Shown one piece after another: positions 27,409-35,738 of a DNA stretch of 64,000 nucleotides (within the stretch, counting starts at the first letter, position 1; each line of letters starts with the position of its first letter). The stretch is from Pseudomonas moorei. Its GTDB lineage: Bacteria > Pseudomonadota > Gammaproteobacteria > Pseudomonadales > Pseudomonadaceae. A program made the translations under genes and the position numbers. The stretch spans positions 82,895 through 146,894 of the forward strand of contig NZ_VZPP01000017.1 in assembly GCF_008801475.1 (NCBI RefSeq). The letters are read 5' to 3'. The notes below the pieces were generated by a model. It was not told where the DNA came from. It was given only the letters and a program-made list of their open reading frames with translations, and did not search any database.

Positions 27409-28539
27409 ATGAAAAGCAAAACAATTCGCCGCTGGTCCGTCGTGCACACCTGGAGCAGCCTGATCTGCACGGTGTTCCTGCTGATGCTGGCCCTGACCGG
27501 CCTGCCGCTGATTTTCCATCACGAGATCGACCATTTGCTGGGCGACGCCGCCGAGCTGAAGGTTATGCCTGCGGACACCCCGCACCTGAACTTGCAGCAG
27601 TTGGTGCAGGCCGCCGAAAAGCATCGCCCCGGCGACGTCGTGCAGTATTTCGGTTTCGAGGACGATGAGCCCGACGCCGTGATCGCGATCATGGCGCCCA
27701 CGGCCGGAACCGAACCGAATTCGTCTCACACCTTCATGCTCGACGCCCGCACCGGCCAGGCGCTGGAGATGCCGTCGGCCAATGGCGGCTTGATGATGGT
27801 CATGCTGCGCCTGCATGTTGACCTGTTCGCCGGGCTGCCGGGCAAGTTACTGCTGGCGGCCATGGGCATCCTGTTCGTGGTGGCAATCATCTCCGGCACC
27901 GTGCTGTATCTGCCCTTCATGCGGCGCTTGAAATTCGCCACCGTGCGCCAGGACAAATCCACCCGCCTGCGCTGGCTCGACCTGCACAACCTGATCGGTG
28001 TCGTGACCCTGACCTGGGCCTTGGTGGTCGGCGTGACCGGGGTCATCAGCGCCTGCGCCGACTTGCTGATCGCCGCCTGGCGCAACGACAGCCTCAGCGC
28101 AATGATCGCGCCGTACCGCGATGCACCGCCGCTGACACAACGGGCGCCCGCTACCCGCTTACTGGACATCGCCAACAAAGTCGCGCCAGACATGCAGCCA
28201 GACTTCATCGCCTTCCCCGGCACCCGCTTCTCCAGCGAGCACCATTACGCAGTGTTCATGAAAGGCAGCACGCACCTGACCTCGCACCTGCTGACGCCAG
28301 TCCTGATCGACGCCAGCACCCTGCAAGTCACAGCCGTGGCCGAACGCCCGTGGTACATGGACGCCATGGGCATGTCGCAGCCACTGCACTTCGGTGACTA
28401 CGGCGGCCTGCCGATGAAAATCCTCTGGGCGACCCTGGATGTGCTGACGATCATCGTGCTCGGCAGCGGGGTTTACCTTTGGGTGGTACGGCGCAGAGCC
28501 GCGAAACCGCTGCTGGAAAAAGCGGAGAGCATGGCATGA
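27409..28539 (+). CDS. PepSY-associated membrane protein, FoxB-like
   Basis: 376 residues from the ATG at 27409 (GAAGG seven bases before; the ATG at 27376 lies inside the hairpin loop). First membrane helix about 14-34 (CTVFLLMLALTGLPLIF), a periplasmic PepSY-like region, two central helices and a last helix near the C-terminus (TIIVLGSGVYLWVVRR). Conserved histidines near the helices suggest haem or electron transfer. FoxB-type proteins are thought to reduce ferri-siderophores in the periplasm so that iron is freed without importing the ligand. It overlaps the next gene by four bases. Confidence 0.88.
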   Translation: MKSKTIRRWSVVHTWSSLICTVFLLMLALTGLPLIFHHEIDHLLGDAAELKVMPADTPHLNLQQLVQAAEKHRPGDVVQYFGFEDDEPDAVIAIMAPTAGTEPNSSHTFMLDARTGQALEMPSANGGLMMVMLRLHVDLFAGLPGKLLLAAMGILFVVAIISGTVLYLPFMRRLKFATVRQDKSTRLRWLDLHNLIGVVTLTWALVVGVTGVISACADLLIAAWRNDSLSAMIAPYRDAPPLTQRAPATRLLDIANKVAPDMQPDFIAFPGTRFSSEHHYAVFMKGSTHLTSHLLTPVLIDASTLQVTAVAERPWYMDAMGMSQPLHFGDYGGLPMKILWATLDVLTIIVLGSGVYLWVVRRRAAKPLLEKAESMA

Positions 28540-28715
28540 GGCCCCGGCAGTCGAACTTCTGGAAGGTCTTCGCGACTCCCGCCGTCATCGCTCTGTTCAG
28601 CGCCGCCGGGTTGTTTGCCGCGCTGCTGGGCGATGGCGTTTGGGACGCCCTGAGCTGGCTGGGCCTCGGCATCCCCGCTGCGCTTGGCCTGCGAGGGTTG
28701 TTGCAACGCAATTGA
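28536..28715 (+). CDS. 59-residue membrane protein of the siderophore operon
   Basis: Starts at an ATG that overlaps the PepSY stop (ATGA). Basic N-terminus (MRPRQSNFWK), then two short hydrophobic segments (TPAVIALFSAAGLFAALLG and a second near the end) and a basic tail. I do not know a function. The same kind of small gene follows foxB in P. aeruginosa, so it is probably part of the reductase complex or its assembly. Confidence 0.8.
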   Translation: MRPRQSNFWKVFATPAVIALFSAAGLFAALLGDGVWDALSWLGLGIPAALGLRGLLQRN

Positions 28716-28725
28716 CGCCCCCCCC

Positions 28726-28842
28726 TGTAGGAGCGAGCTTGCTCGCGATGCACTCGAATTCGCCGCGGGGCATCAGGCTCCCCGCGTCATCGTTGACGAC
28801 CATCGCGACGGTGCGACGATTCGACAGGCTCGCTCCTACAAG
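28726..28842. repeat. REP pair (variant), twin of 8956-9071
   Basis: Left arm TGTAGGAGCGAGCTTGCTCG, right arm with the extra CGGTGCGACGATTCGAC segment before AGGCTCGCTCCTACA. Nearly identical over about 55 bases to the copy between bioB and bioF. Confidence 0.87.
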
Positions 28843-28902
28843 TTATACGACGACTATCTATTCCGCCGGTCGCCTCACCCTGCAAATACCCTGACATATT
28901 TG

Positions 28903-28951
28903 TTGACACTTTAACCTGTGTGCTTCTATAAAGACGCATGTTGTACGACAA
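28903..28951 (+). promoter_or_regulatory. sigma-70 promoter with overlapping GntR-type operator
   Basis: TTGACA at 28903-28908, an 18-bp spacer and TATAAA at 28927-28932 make a strong promoter. The palindrome TTGTACGACAA at 28941-28951 sits at the expected transcription start. TTGT-NNN-ACAA is the typical site of FadR/FCD-type GntR repressors, so the MFS gene is probably induced by its substrate. Confidence 0.75.
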
Positions 28952-29002
28952 CCTACAACAACGGCAACACCAAAAAATCCAAAAATAAAGAATGGTGAAG
29001 TG

Positions 29003-30301
29003 ATGAAAGTCAAAGGCATCCGTTGGTGGATGGTCGGTCTGGTGACTGCCGGCCTGATGGTCAACTACCTGGCTCGCAATACCCTCTCAGTGGCCGCTCC
29101 GACCCTGATGAGCGAAATGAACATCTCCACCGAGCAGTACTCGCACATCGTCGTTGCATGGCAGCTTTGCTATGCGTTCATGCAACCGGTCGCCGGCTAC
29201 ATCATCGATGCCATCGGTACCAAAATGGGCTTCGCCATTTTTGCCTTCGCCTGGTCGATCGCCTGCGCGCTGGCGGCACTGGCGACGGGCTGGCAGGGAC
29301 TGGCGTTTGTCCGCGGCCTGCTCGGCCTGACGGAAGCGGCCGGTTTGCCGGCGGCGGTCAAGACTTCCACTGAATGGTTCCCGGCCAAAGAGCGCTCGGT
29401 GGCCATCGGCTGGTTCAACATCGGCTCGTCGATTGGCGCCGTGCTGGCGCCGCCTCTGGTGGTCTGGGCCATCCTGCACAGCGGCTGGGAGCTGGCGTTC
29501 CTGATAGTGGGTGGTCTGGGCGTGGCCTGGACGTTCCTGTGGATGATCCTCTACAAACATCCGCGCGATCAAAAACGCCTGAGCGATGAAGAGCGCGACT
29601 ACATCCTCAGCGGCCAGGAAGATCACTTCAAAGACACCACCCATAAAAAAGGCAGCTGGAAGAAGATCATCGGCAGCCGCAACTTCTACGCCATCGCCAG
29701 CGCCCGGATGCTCTCCGAGCCAGCCTGGCAGACCTTCAACGCGTGGATTCCGCTGTACCTGATGACCGAGCGCCACATGAACATCAAGGAAATCGCGATG
29801 TTCGCCTGGCTGCCGTTCCTCGCCGCTGATCTGGGCTGCGTGCTCGGCGGCTACCTGAGCCCGTTCTTCCACAAGTACTGCAAAGTGTCGTTGTTCACCT
29901 CGCGCAAAATGGTCCTGCTGTTCGGTGCCTCGTGCATGATCGGCCCGGCGTGCATCGGCCTGGTCGCCAGCCCCTACACCGCCATTGCGTTGCTGTGCAT
30001 CGGTGGTTTCGCTCACCAGACCTTGTCCGGCGCGCTGTACGCCATCACCTCCGACTCGTTCGGCAAAAACGAAGTGGCCACCGCCACGGGCATGGGCGGC
30101 ATGTTCGGCTACCTGGGTGCGGCCGCCTTCACCCTGGTGTTTGGCGTGATGGTGACCAAGATCGGCTACAGCCCGCTGTTCGTGGTGCTGGCGATTTTCG
30201 ACATCGTGGCAGCGTTCATCGTCTGGACCGTTGCTCGCGAGCTCAAGCCTCAGGCAGTTTCAGGCCCTGAAGCCGCGCAGACGCTGCAACCCGCCAGCTA
30301 A
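29003..30301 (+). CDS. MFS transporter, ACS family (ExuT/sugar-acid type)
   Basis: 432 residues with about twelve membrane segments. The start RWWMVGLVTAGLMVNYLARN and the loop after helix 2-3 (DAIGTKMGF) are typical of the anion:cation symporter family, which imports hexuronates, glucarate or related sugar acids with protons. The cytoplasmic middle loop holds DEERDYILSGQ. The ATG at 29003 has GGTGA before it. No catabolic genes are next to it, so the substrate cannot be fixed. Confidence 0.88.
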   Translation: MKVKGIRWWMVGLVTAGLMVNYLARNTLSVAAPTLMSEMNISTEQYSHIVVAWQLCYAFMQPVAGYIIDAIGTKMGFAIFAFAWSIACALAALATGWQGLAFVRGLLGLTEAAGLPAAVKTSTEWFPAKERSVAIGWFNIGSSIGAVLAPPLVVWAILHSGWELAFLIVGGLGVAWTFLWMILYKHPRDQKRLSDEERDYILSGQEDHFKDTTHKKGSWKKIIGSRNFYAIASARMLSEPAWQTFNAWIPLYLMTERHMNIKEIAMFAWLPFLAADLGCVLGGYLSPFFHKYCKVSLFTSRKMVLLFGASCMIGPACIGLVASPYTAIALLCIGGFAHQTLSGALYAITSDSFGKNEVATATGMGGMFGYLGAAAFTLVFGVMVTKIGYSPLFVVLAIFDIVAAFIVWTVARELKPQAVSGPEAAQTLQPAS

Positions 30302-30308
30302 AACGCAA

Positions 30309-30400
30309 TACCTGCTCGCGATGGCCGATAACGATGACGCCGGGCACCTGACACCGCTCGGCGCGCTCAGGTTTTTCGCGAGCAGGCTCGCTCCTACAGG
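30309..30400. repeat. REP pair
   Basis: CCTGCTCGCGATGG at the left, CGCGAGCAGGCTCGCTCCTA at the right, between the MFS and GST genes. Confidence 0.82.
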
Positions 30401-30470
30401 TGACGGTGATCTTGAGCTATCGCCTCCACACGTTATGCTGCGTGACACCGCCACCGACCGAGTCACTGCC

Positions 30471-31100
30471 ATGTCCACCCCGAGCATGACCCTGTACCAC
30501 AACCCTCTCTCGCCCTTCGTGCGTAAAGTCATGGTGCTGCTGCACGAAACCGGTCAACAGGACCGCGTGGCTTTGCAGACCAGCGTACTGACGCCGGTCA
30601 GTCCCGACCTGACCCTCAACGAAGACAACCCGTTGGGCAAGATCCCCGCGCTGCGTCTGGACGACGGCAACGTCATCCACGACAGCCGGGTGATCCTCGA
30701 CTATCTCGACCACCAGCACGTCGGCAACCCGCTGATTCCCCGCGAGGGCTCCGCCCGCTGGCGGCGCCTGACGCTGGCCTCCATGGCGGACGGCATCATG
30801 GACGCCGCCGTGCTGATCCGTTACGAAGTGGCCCTGCGCGCCCCGGAAAAACACTGGGATGAATGGCTCGACGGTCAGCGTGACAAAATCCGCCGCGCCC
30901 TGGCTTTGCTGGAAAAAGACGCGATCGCCGAACTGACCAGTCATTTCGATGTGGCGGCGATCAGCGTGGCCTGTGCCTTGGGTTACCTGGATTTGCGCCA
31001 TCCGGACCTGGCCTGGCGTGATACGAATCCGCAGTTGGCGGCGTGGTATTTCGAGGTGAGCCAGCGGCCTTCGATGTTAGCCACGATGCCGAAGGTTTAA
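30471..31100 (+). CDS. glutathione S-transferase family protein
   Basis: 209 residues with an N-terminal thioredoxin-like domain (LYHNPLSPFVRKVMV; the Ser in SPF is the likely glutathione-activating residue), the GSH-site turn KIPALRLDDGNVIHDS with the conserved cis-Pro and Asp-Ser, and an all-helical C-terminal domain. I start at the ATG at 30471; the longer frame runs through the REP. Substrate unknown. Confidence 0.9.
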   Translation: MSTPSMTLYHNPLSPFVRKVMVLLHETGQQDRVALQTSVLTPVSPDLTLNEDNPLGKIPALRLDDGNVIHDSRVILDYLDHQHVGNPLIPREGSARWRRLTLASMADGIMDAAVLIRYEVALRAPEKHWDEWLDGQRDKIRRALALLEKDAIAELTSHFDVAAISVACALGYLDLRHPDLAWRDTNPQLAAWYFEVSQRPSMLATMPKV

Positions 31101-31148
31101 CCTGACGACGCCAACGCACTAGCCGTTCTGATAGTGGGCAAACACTGA

Positions 31149-31190
31149 AAAAGCTCCGTGCAAGGTCCGGCCAACCGGACCTTGCACGGT
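31149..31190 (-). terminator. intrinsic terminator of the gene 31205-31708
   Basis: A 15-bp perfect stem (31157-31171 with 31176-31190) followed on the minus strand by AGCTTTTT. It also lies beyond the GST stop. Confidence 0.92.
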
Positions 31191-31204
31191 GCTCAACCCA
31201 TGAA

Positions 31205-31708
31205 TCAACAATCCGGCTTGTCCGCCGTAAACCTTCTCGCCGGATTCACCGCCGCACCGAACTCGCGCAGGGCCTTGGCGCCGATCAGCAACGGATAGTT
31301 GAAGTTGCTGCGATCCGTCAGGTTGACCTCAACCGTGCGCTTGACGTTGCCCAGGCACAATTCCAGCTCGACCACCGGGCGCTTGGTCGGTGCGGCGGTT
31401 TCTTCGTCTTCGTCCTCTTCGGAGCGGGTCTTGATCTTGCTGATCCGCGCGACCTTGTGTTCGTAGACCTTGTTGCTCGCATCCTTGGTGGCGAGGCGGA
31501 AACGCACCCAGTTCTCGCCATCTCGGGTAAAGGTTTCGATGTCCTTGGCCGACAGCGACGCCGTCAGGGCGCCAGTGTCCATTTTCGCCTTGAGTACTTC
31601 ACCGCCGATTTCCGGCAGCGCGATGTATTCGTAACGCCCGTACAGGGTGGGCTCGGCGGCCAGCACCGGCAGGGCTAAAAGGGACAACAGTGCGAGAAGG
31701 GATTTCAC
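31205..31708 (-). CDS. exported retropepsin-like protein (DUF785, RimK-associated protease family)
   Basis: 167 residues from a GTG start. Residues 1-17 are a signal peptide (LLALLSLLALPVLA). The domain of the so-called ATP-dependent zinc protease family follows, with the aspartyl-type motif KMDTGALTASL, an acidic insertion (SEEDEDEE) and the hydrophobic YPLLIGAKAL segment matching the second retropepsin motif. The family was linked to RimK and to glutathione-like peptide handling, but activity is poorly shown. Its export suggests a periplasmic role. Confidence 0.83.
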   Translation of the reverse strand: MKSLLALLSLLALPVLAAEPTLYGRYEYIALPEIGGEVLKAKMDTGALTASLSAKDIETFTRDGENWVRFRLATKDASNKVYEHKVARISKIKTRSEEDEDEETAAPTKRPVVELELCLGNVKRTVEVNLTDRSNFNYPLLIGAKALREFGAAVNPARRFTADKPDC

Positions 31709-32013
31709 GTGATGGGCGTCCTGGATAAATGGGGCAGCGAAATTTTAGACCCTCAGCGGGCAATTCGTTCGTTCTTGAAATCGCCTCGCAGGCAAGCCGC
31801 ACTCCCACAGGGTCTTGTGTGACTCAAAAACACCACAATCGACGGTGGGAGCGGGCTTGCCCGCGAAGGGGCCGGTGCCATCAACATCGTGATGGGGCCT
31901 GATATTCCCACCCAGCCTACCCACCCAAGGGTGAAACATTCGTCATCAGCCGATTTGGCCTGCCGCCCGAAGCTGCTTATCATGGCGCGCCCAAACGCTT
32001 TCAAGAGTTACCT
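31709..32013. repeat. intergenic region with REP pair
   Basis: No gene. An inverted REP pair spans about 31777-31868 (TCGCAGGCAAGCCGCACTCC and GGAGCGGGCTTGCCCGCGAA). The rest holds the divergent promoters of the protease-like gene and the acyltransferase; I see no clear operator. Confidence 0.75.
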
Positions 32014-32901
32014 ATGCGCCGCCTGCTCACCGGCTGTTTCGTCACCCTGCTGCTGTTACTCAACACCCTGACCCTGATCGGGCCCTTGATGGTGTTTGCC
32101 CTGCTCAAACTGATCCTGCCCGGCCGCTTTCGCGATTACGCCTCTTGGTCGGTGATGTGGATCGCCGAGACCTGGTCGGAAATCGACAAGCTGATCTTCC
32201 GTCTGTGCATCCCCACTCAATGGGACATACGCGGCGGTGACGACCTGCGTCGCGACACCTCCTACCTGGTCATCAGCAATCACCAATCCTGGGTCGACAT
32301 CCCGGCGCTGATCCAGACACTCAACCGACGCACACCCTTCTTCAAATTCTTCCTCAAGAAAGAGCTGATCTGGGTGCCGTTCCTGGGCCTGGCGTGGTGG
32401 GCGCTGGATTACCCGTTCATGAAGCGCTACTCCAAGGCGTTTCTGGCCAGGCACCCGGAGTTGGCCGGCAAGGATCTGGAGATCACCAGACAGGCCTGCG
32501 AATTGTTCAAGCGCCAGCCGGTGACGGTGGTCAATTATCTGGAAGGCACTCGCTACACCGCAGCGAAAAGCGCTCAGCAGCAGTCACCCTTCACTCACCT
32601 GCTCAAGCCCAAGGCCGGTGGCGTGGCGTTTGTGCTGGCGGCAATGGGCGAACAGCTGGATGCGATTCTCGACGTGACCGTGGTCTATCCGCAGCAGGGA
32701 ATTCCGGGGTTCTGGGATTTGATCAGCGGCAACGTGCCAAGGGTCATCATCGACATCAAGACCCGCGAACTCGACCCGGCGCTGTGGCAGGGCGATTACG
32801 AAAACGATCCGCGGTTTCGCGAAGACATCCAGAACTGGGTCAACCAGCTCTGGATCGAAAAGGACTGGCGCATCGACGCATTGCGCGGCGAGAGCCGTTG
32901 A
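32014..32901 (+). CDS. lysophospholipid acyltransferase (PlsC/YihG-like)
   Basis: 295 residues. A membrane helix at about 9-32, then the acyltransferase core with NHQSWVD (H-x4-D, near 89-95), the FFLKKEL block and EGTR (about 177-180). It should acylate a lysophosphatidic acid or related lipid at the inner membrane; E. coli YihG is the closest named relative I recognise. Its TGA abuts the TCA of the next, convergent gene with no base between. Confidence 0.9.
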   Translation: MRRLLTGCFVTLLLLLNTLTLIGPLMVFALLKLILPGRFRDYASWSVMWIAETWSEIDKLIFRLCIPTQWDIRGGDDLRRDTSYLVISNHQSWVDIPALIQTLNRRTPFFKFFLKKELIWVPFLGLAWWALDYPFMKRYSKAFLARHPELAGKDLEITRQACELFKRQPVTVVNYLEGTRYTAAKSAQQQSPFTHLLKPKAGGVAFVLAAMGEQLDAILDVTVVYPQQGIPGFWDLISGNVPRVIIDIKTRELDPALWQGDYENDPRFREDIQNWVNQLWIEKDWRIDALRGESR

Positions 32902-33462
32902 TCAACTGCCGGTGCCGATGCCGGTCCCCCAGATGCCGCCCAGGCTTTGCAACAGCGAACCGGTAACACCTTGCTGACCGAGGTATTGCAGGATCACCGG
33001 GGCAAACATACCGACCATGCCGCTGTCCATGCCCAGCGTGCTGAAGGCGTTGTTCAAGTCGTTGGTGTCCTTGACGTTGCCCAAGGCATTATCCAGCCCT
33101 GCCGCCTTGCCGGTTGCACCGAGCAAACCGGTGAGCAAACCCAATTCGCCACCACCCGACAGGCTGTCGATTCCCGGCACACTCTTGGCCAGTTCCGAAT
33201 AGTCGGTCGAACTCAGCTGATTTTTCGCCAACGCCAGCATCGCTCCGGTGCCACCGATCACTTGTTGCGGGGTTACGTTCAACTGGCTGAGCGCGCCCAG
33301 CAAGTCGGCTGTCTGCGGCGTCGGTGCAGCATCAGTGGCGGCGTTACCGCCCTGCATCCCCGAAATGGCGTTGGCGGCATCGCCCAGGCTGAACTGAGCG
33401 AAGACCGGGCTGGCCGCCAGACTCATCAACGAAGCCAGTGCAAAAGCGCGTGAAATCTTCAT
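32902..33462 (-). CDS. exported DUF2780 protein
   Basis: 186 residues from the ATG at 33462 (GGGGA upstream; the longer frame enters the REP). Signal peptide about 1-22 (ALASLMSLAASPVFA). The mature protein is rich in Gly, Ala, Leu and Gln with repeated LLGALSQLNVTPQQVIGG-like helices, as in DUF2780, a family of unknown function. No charged active site is visible. Confidence 0.82.
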   Translation of the reverse strand: MKISRAFALASLMSLAASPVFAQFSLGDAANAISGMQGGNAATDAAPTPQTADLLGALSQLNVTPQQVIGGTGAMLALAKNQLSSTDYSELAKSVPGIDSLSGGGELGLLTGLLGATGKAAGLDNALGNVKDTNDLNNAFSTLGMDSGMVGMFAPVILQYLGQQGVTGSLLQSLGGIWGTGIGTGS

Positions 33463-33546
33463 CCAGACATCCCCTATGAAAAACCGCCCGGCAGTGGGCG
33501 GTGAAAAGCTGTGTGTTGGACTGGTATCCCCCGACATTGTTCCCGC

Positions 33547-33580
33547 CCCTGTAGGAGCGAGCCTGCTCGCTCCTACAGGG
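33547..33580. repeat. compact REP hairpin
   Basis: Two inverted REPs fused back to back: a perfect 15-bp stem (33547-33561 with 33566-33580) with only four bases between. It lies between the divergent DUF2780 and fasciclin genes. Confidence 0.88.
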
Positions 33581-33691
33581 ATCAGATTTATCACAATATT
33601 TTCCCGGTGCTGCATCCAGCTTGCCCCCACGCCCGTATATCAAGCACGGACAGACATTCCTGGCCGATTCTCCCCCAAAAGGATCATCACC

Positions 33692-34288
33692 ATGATACGC
33701 ACCTCGATCAAAACACCGTTGATTGCCAGCCTGCTGACCCTCGCCCTTGGCGGCACCTTCGCCCTGACCACCACCGCACAAGCCGCCACCATGACCCATG
33801 ACAGCGTGATGGTCGGTGGCCAAAGCATGCTGCCGAGCAAAGACATCGTCGATAACGCGGTTAATTCCGCCGACCACACCACCCTGGTCGCCGCCGTGAA
33901 GGCCGCGGGCCTGGTCGACACCCTCAAGGGCAAAGGCCCGTTCACCGTTTTCGCTCCGGTCAATTCGGCGTTTACCGCCCTGCCCGCCGGCACCGTCGAC
34001 ACCCTGCTGAAACCGGAAAACAAAGCCACCCTGGCCAAGCTCCTCACTTACCACGTGGTCGCCGGCAAACTCGACATGATGACCCTGGCCGAGAAGATCA
34101 AGGCAGGCGGCGGCAAGACCGAACTCACCACAGTCGCGGGCGGCAAGCTATGGGCGACGATGAACGGCCCGCACAACATCACCATCAAGGATGAAAAAGG
34201 CGACGTCGCCGACATCACCACCTATGACGTGTACCAGTCCAACGGCGTGATTCAGGTCATCGACAAAGTCCTGATGCCGAAAAGCTGA
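33692..34288 (+). CDS. exported fasciclin (FAS1) domain protein
   Basis: 198 residues. Signal peptide about 1-31 (LIASLLTLALGGTFA, then TAQAA). One FAS1 domain fills the rest: DHTTLVAAVKAAGLVDTL and the H-box-like GPFTVFAPVNSAF at the front, YHVVAGKL in the middle, NGVIQVIDKVLMP at the end. FAS1 proteins mediate adhesion or act as secreted stress proteins. It precedes an ECF sigma and its anti-sigma; such grouping suggests that it is their target or signal, but a strong terminator separates them. Confidence 0.92.
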   Translation: MIRTSIKTPLIASLLTLALGGTFALTTTAQAATMTHDSVMVGGQSMLPSKDIVDNAVNSADHTTLVAAVKAAGLVDTLKGKGPFTVFAPVNSAFTALPAGTVDTLLKPENKATLAKLLTYHVVAGKLDMMTLAEKIKAGGGKTELTTVAGGKLWATMNGPHNITIKDEKGDVADITTYDVYQSNGVIQVIDKVLMPKS

Positions 34289-34295
34289 GCCATGT

Positions 34296-34327
34296 CGCCG
34301 GCCCCGCGCCTGGGGGCCGGCGGTTTT
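34296..34327 (+). terminator. intrinsic terminator of the fasciclin gene
   Basis: Stem CGCCGGCCCC (34296-34305) with GGGGCCGGCG (34313-34322), then GTTTT. It places any start codon of the sigma gene downstream of this point. Confidence 0.88.
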
Positions 34328-34438
34328 CCGGGGTATCCGCTGGTGAATGGAACAACTGCGCACCGTGAACTAACCTCTGCCTGCAACCGGCACCCCACGC
34401 CGCCGACCATCGCCGACTTGATTGCCTGGAGAACCGCT

Positions 34439-34987
34439 ATTTCCATCGCCGACGCCGATCAGCTCAGGCAGCTCCTGGCCCAGTGCTCACTGGGTGACCG
34501 CCGCGCGTTCGAGACGCTTTACCGCAGCGTAGGCCCGCGCTTGCATGGCGTGGCCCTGCGTTTCATGGGGCGCCCGGACCTGGCCGAAGAAGTGCTGCAG
34601 GAAAGCTTCGTGCGGATCTGGAACAACGCCTCGCGCTACGAACCGCATCTGTCGGCGCCGTTGACCTGGATGATCAACATCACCCGTAACCAGGCCATCG
34701 ACCAGTTGCGTAAACACCGCGACCGGCCGTTGAGCGATCTCGAAGAACAATCACTGGTGGACGAAACCCCATCGGCCCACGAACAGTTGAGCAGTGCACG
34801 CGAGGCCAGCGCCCTGAAGCGCTGCCTGGACAGCCTCGAAGGCATGCAGCGTCAATCGATCACCATCGCCTACTTTCAGGGAATGTCCGGCGCCGAACTG
34901 GCTGAACACCTGGCGGCGCCGCTGGGGTCGGTGAAATCCTGGATCCGCCGTGGCATGGAACGCCTGCGCAGGTGCCTCGAATCATGA
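34439..34987 (+). CDS. ECF RNA polymerase sigma factor, possible ATT start
   Basis: 182 residues if read from 34439. Region 2 (LRFMGRPDLAEEVLQESFVRIW) and region 4 (FQGMSGAELAEHLAAPLGSVKSW) are intact. The coding frame has no ATG, GTG or TTG at the position where such proteins normally begin. The codon there is ATT, with GGAG eight bases before it. Upstream in-frame options are TTG at 34418 (no SD), GTG at 34343, and ATG at 34292, which lies before the fasciclin terminator. I therefore favour ATT; a point error in the sequence is the simplest alternative. It overlaps the anti-sigma gene by four bases. Confidence 0.85.
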   Translation: MSIADADQLRQLLAQCSLGDRRAFETLYRSVGPRLHGVALRFMGRPDLAEEVLQESFVRIWNNASRYEPHLSAPLTWMINITRNQAIDQLRKHRDRPLSDLEEQSLVDETPSAHEQLSSAREASALKRCLDSLEGMQRQSITIAYFQGMSGAELAEHLAAPLGSVKSWIRRGMERLRRCLES

Positions 34988-35658
34988 ACTATCAAACGCC
35001 ATCCCTGCGCCGCGCCCTTGCCGCCGATTACGCCATCGGTTTGATGCCCTCGGCCGCGCGTCGACGCTTCGAACAGCTGTTGTTGGAAGACGCGGCGCTA
35101 CGCGTGGAATTGGCGCAATGGCAGCAAAGCCTTGCCAGCCTCACCGATACCCTGCCTGAGCAACCGGTGCCGGATCGCGTGTGGAAAGGCATTACCGCGC
35201 GCATCGATCCGCAGGTCCTGCACTTGCCGCACAAACGCCCGTTCTGGAACTGGCTGCGGGCAACAGCGGCGATTGCCACGCTGGTGATCGCCGTGACCAT
35301 CGGCATGATCTACACCCGCGACGACGTGCGCTACAGCGCAACCCTGGCCAGCGCCGATGCGCAGCCGGCATTGCGGGTCCAGGCGCACGCCGATTACCTG
35401 CAAGTCGAACCGCTGGCATTGGCGGCGATCACACCGCAGCAAAGCCTGGAACTGTGGGCGATACCGGCCGACGGCAAACCGGTTTCCCTCGGGGTGATCC
35501 CGGCGGGCGGCAAAGGCAAGGTTGAACTGAGCGACGCGCAGAAAGCGCTGATCGGCAAACCGATTGCGTTGGCGGTCAGTCTGGAGCCGAAGGGCGGCTC
35601 GCCGACCGGGCAACCGACAGGGCCGGTGTTGTATCAGGGGGCGTTGGCGGCATTGTGA
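34984..35658 (+). CDS. RskA-type anti-sigma factor
   Basis: 224 residues from an ATG overlapping the sigma stop. The N-terminal helical part (DYAIGLMPSAARRRFEQLLL) is the sigma-binding domain, a single membrane helix lies at about 90-110 (RATAAIATLVIAVTIGMIY), and the periplasmic part is the RskA domain (LELWAIPADGKPVSLGVIP). It should hold the ECF sigma inactive until a periplasmic stress triggers proteolysis. Confidence 0.9.
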   Translation: MNYQTPSLRRALAADYAIGLMPSAARRRFEQLLLEDAALRVELAQWQQSLASLTDTLPEQPVPDRVWKGITARIDPQVLHLPHKRPFWNWLRATAAIATLVIAVTIGMIYTRDDVRYSATLASADAQPALRVQAHADYLQVEPLALAAITPQQSLELWAIPADGKPVSLGVIPAGGKGKVELSDAQKALIGKPIALAVSLEPKGGSPTGQPTGPVLYQGALAAL

Positions 35659-35738
35659 ACCCATCATTTCTGGCAGTAGGCAACCTTTCTTGATTGCTCC
35701 AGAGTAAATCCCTGAATTTAAAGACTTTTCAGGGAACC

